Positions 62,299-64,000 of a DNA stretch of 64,000 bases are shown one piece after another; the first letter of the stretch is position 1; every line of letters starts with the position of its first letter. A program made the position numbers and the translations under genes. The notes beneath the pieces are model-generated. The model made no database searches. It worked only from the letters and a program-made list of their open reading frames with translations, and had not been told where the DNA came from. This stretch comes from Pricia mediterranea (GTDB lineage Bacteria; Bacteroidota; Bacteroidia; Flavobacteriales; Flavobacteriaceae): assembly GCF_032248455.1 (NCBI RefSeq), contig NZ_JAVTTP010000001.1:2478501-2542500 (forward strand), read 5' to 3'.

Positions 62299-62326
62299 CC
62301 CAGGTTCGTTATTTCCATTCCAATTA

Positions 62327-63583
62327 ATGAAAGACTACCATATTTCTCGACATAACTCGTTCTATAGCATTGGTCTCAATTACCAGAAAGCCGATGCCGA
62401 GACCCGGGGCAATTTCAGTCTCGGAAAAGCCGCCAGTGAGAAATTGCTGATGCAGGCAAAGGCACAGGGCATCGACGGACTTTTGGCGACTTCGACCTGT
62501 AATCGTACCGAGCTGTACGGGTTTGCCCAACATCCCTTTCAGCTAATCAAACTGCTTTGCGATAATACGACCGGTTCAATCGAGGAATTTCAGGATGTGG
62601 CCTACGTTTATAAGAACAATGAGGCCATCGGACACCTTTTTCGGGTCGGAACTGGTCTGGACAGTCAGATTTTGGGCGATTTTGAGATTATCAGTCAATT
62701 GAAACAGAGTTTCAACCGTTCCAAAAAATTTGAACTTGCCAATCCGTTTATAGAACGTCTTTGCAACTCTGTTATTCAGGCCAGTAAACGTATAAAGAAC
62801 GAAACCGAGATATCGTCCGGGGCAACTTCGGTAGCTTTTGCCTCGGTTCGCTATATTTTGGAAAACGTTCCCGATGCTTCGGAGAAGAACATTTTGCTCT
62901 TCGGAACCGGGAAGATCGGTCGCAACACTTGTGAAAACCTGATCAAGCATACCAAGAACAATCACATAACCCTTGTTAACCGTACGAAGGAAAAAGCAGA
63001 AAGAATTGCCGGGAAATTCCAGTTGACGGTAAGGGACTATGGCGACCTGCAGACCGAAATCCGGAATACCGACGTGCTAATCGTGGCCACAAGCGCCCAA
63101 TCGCCAACTGTATCCAAGGAATTGATCCACACAAAGAAGCCGCTGTTGATCTTGGATCTGTCCATTCCCAAAAATGTGTCCGATGAGGTGTCCCAATTAG
63201 AGAACGTTACCCTCATACACCTTGACCATCTCTCTCAAATGACCGATGAGGCTTTGGAACGACGAAAACAGTATGTGCCACATGCCGAAGAAATCATCGC
63301 CGAAGTGCGACACGATTTCGATCAATGGTTGGAAACCCGAAAATTCGCACCCGTAATCAAGGCGCTGAAAAAGAAACTAAAGACCATGAAAGAGGAGGAA
63401 ATGGACTACCAGTCCAAAAAACGCTCCGATTTCAATGAACAACAGGCCGATATCATTTCTAACCGCATCATTCAGAAAATCACCAAACAGTTCGCCAACC
63501 ACTTGAAAGGCGATGATGTTGATTCCGATACCAGCCTTCAACTTATTCAGAGCGTCTTTCAACTCGAAGTAGACACCCCATGA
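62327..63583 (+). CDS. hemA: Glutamyl-tRNA reductase
   Basis: 418-aa enzyme that reduces glutamyl-tRNA to glutamate-1-semialdehyde, the first committed step of haem synthesis by the C5 route. The catalytic Cys58 is in STCNRTELYGF. GLDSQILGDFEIISQLKQSF and the NADPH-binding ILLFGTGKIGRNTCENLI are the family blocks. Start ATG 62327. Its TGA overlaps the hemC start codon (ATGA), so the two are translationally coupled. It is divergent from an AraC regulator gene. Confidence 0.96.
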   Translation: MKDYHISRHNSFYSIGLNYQKADAETRGNFSLGKAASEKLLMQAKAQGIDGLLATSTCNRTELYGFAQHPFQLIKLLCDNTTGSIEEFQDVAYVYKNNEAIGHLFRVGTGLDSQILGDFEIISQLKQSFNRSKKFELANPFIERLCNSVIQASKRIKNETEISSGATSVAFASVRYILENVPDASEKNILLFGTGKIGRNTCENLIKHTKNNHITLVNRTKEKAERIAGKFQLTVRDYGDLQTEIRNTDVLIVATSAQSPTVSKELIHTKKPLLILDLSIPKNVSDEVSQLENVTLIHLDHLSQMTDEALERRKQYVPHAEEIIAEVRHDFDQWLETRKFAPVIKALKKKLKTMKEEEMDYQSKKRSDFNEQQADIISNRIIQKITKQFANHLKGDDVDSDTSLQLIQSVFQLEVDTP

Positions 63584-64000
63584 ACAAAATCATACGCATC
63601 GGTACCCGCGATAGCGAACTGGCGCTGTGGCAGGCGACCACCGTTAAGGATAAGTTAGAGGCTCTGGGCCATCGGGCCGAGATTGTTCCCGTTAAGTCCA
63701 CTGGGGATCTCGTACTCGACAAACCGCTTCACGAAATGGGGATTACCGGTATTTTTACGAAAACGCTGGATGTTGCGATGTTGCGCGGTGAAATCGATGT
63801 GGCCGTGCATAGCATGAAAGACGTGCCGACGAAACTTCCGGTAGGCATCGTTCAGGCGGCCGTACTCGAGCGCGGCAATTTTCTTGACATCCTTGCCTTT
63901 AAGAAAAATGAGGAGTTTTTGGCCGAAAGGGAGGCCGTTATCGCTACCGGAAGCCTACGGCGAAAGGCCCAATGGCTGAACCGTTACCCCACCCATACCG
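63580..64000 (+). CDS. hemC: Porphobilinogen deaminase, 5' part only
   Basis: The frame is open from ATG 63580 to the window edge (140 codons). IRIGTRDSELALWQATTVKD is the family start, and VPVKSTGD, GIFTKTLDVAML, VAVHSMKDVPTKLP and ATGSLRRKAQ are all HemC blocks. It polymerises four porphobilinogen units into hydroxymethylbilane. The dipyrromethane-cofactor cysteine lies beyond the window. The start overlaps the hemA stop by four bases (ATGA). Confidence 0.96.
   Translation, partial: MNKIIRIGTRDSELALWQATTVKDKLEALGHRAEIVPVKSTGDLVLDKPLHEMGITGIFTKTLDVAMLRGEIDVAVHSMKDVPTKLPVGIVQAAVLERGNFLDILAFKKNEEFLAEREAVIATGSLRRKAQWLNRYPTHT

Overview
The window looks like chromosomal DNA from a marine member of the Bacteroidetes, most likely Flavobacteriaceae. 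The evidence is a SusC-type TonB receptor beside a secreted sulfatase, a full MoxR/DUF58/BatABCDE block, Bacteroidetes-type promoters (TTG, about 16-23 bases, then TAnnTTTG), almost no Shine-Dalgarno sites, and the gene pairs ileS-dksA-like-lspA and AraC/hemA-hemC. Base composition by eye is moderate (a little under half GC). No plasmid, phage, intact insertion sequence, CRISPR array, rRNA or tRNA gene was seen.

Layout. 1-5400 (minus strand): the 5' part of a SusC-like receptor, a sulfatase, an AlbA_2/Schlafen-type protein and a short-chain dehydrogenase. 5787-15194 (plus): the aerotolerance-type operon moxR, DUF58, a two-TM membrane protein, batA, batB, batC, batD, batE. 15255-18355: a small exported protein, beta-carbonic anhydrase and a SulP anion transporter, probably a bicarbonate module. 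18538-21409: a PfkB sugar/nucleoside kinase and a PurF-like amidotransferase. 21541-22373: three tandem copies of an apparently undescribed RNA gene of about 70 nt, each with its own promoter-like box and terminator, then a further structured non-coding element, next to superoxide dismutase. 23161-29128: an AddA/UvrD-like helicase-nuclease, glpD, and convergent gpsA. 29638-41445: mostly single-gene units (DUF421, lipoproteins, PhyH dioxygenase, second SulP, acetyltransferase, cytochrome c, YheT-type hydrolase, nitronate monooxygenase, thioesterase, ArsC-like, DinB, DUF3298, cystathionine gamma-synthase). 41522-46017: gdhA, recO and a TonB receptor. 46656-51575: ileS, a zinc-less DksA-like gene, lspA. 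51545-58035: formyl-THF cyclo-ligase, a 28-residue membrane peptide, uvrC, a patatin/beta-barrel protein and a MATE exporter. 58110-64000: haem synthesis (hemH; AraC regulator divergent from hemA-hemC) surrounding a gene graveyard in which an AraC-family N-terminal fragment abuts a RES-domain toxin C-terminal fragment.

The most interesting signal is the tandem small-RNA array at 21541-22197. The conserved part is the 5' hairpin module of about 40 nt; the terminator stems differ in sequence but keep pairing. That is the pattern expected of three real RNA genes under selection. Other points worth a second look are the AraC/RES pseudogene junction, the 28-residue membrane peptide upstream of the cyclo-ligase gene, and an intergenic repeat with a conserved 29-bp spacing found at two distant sites.
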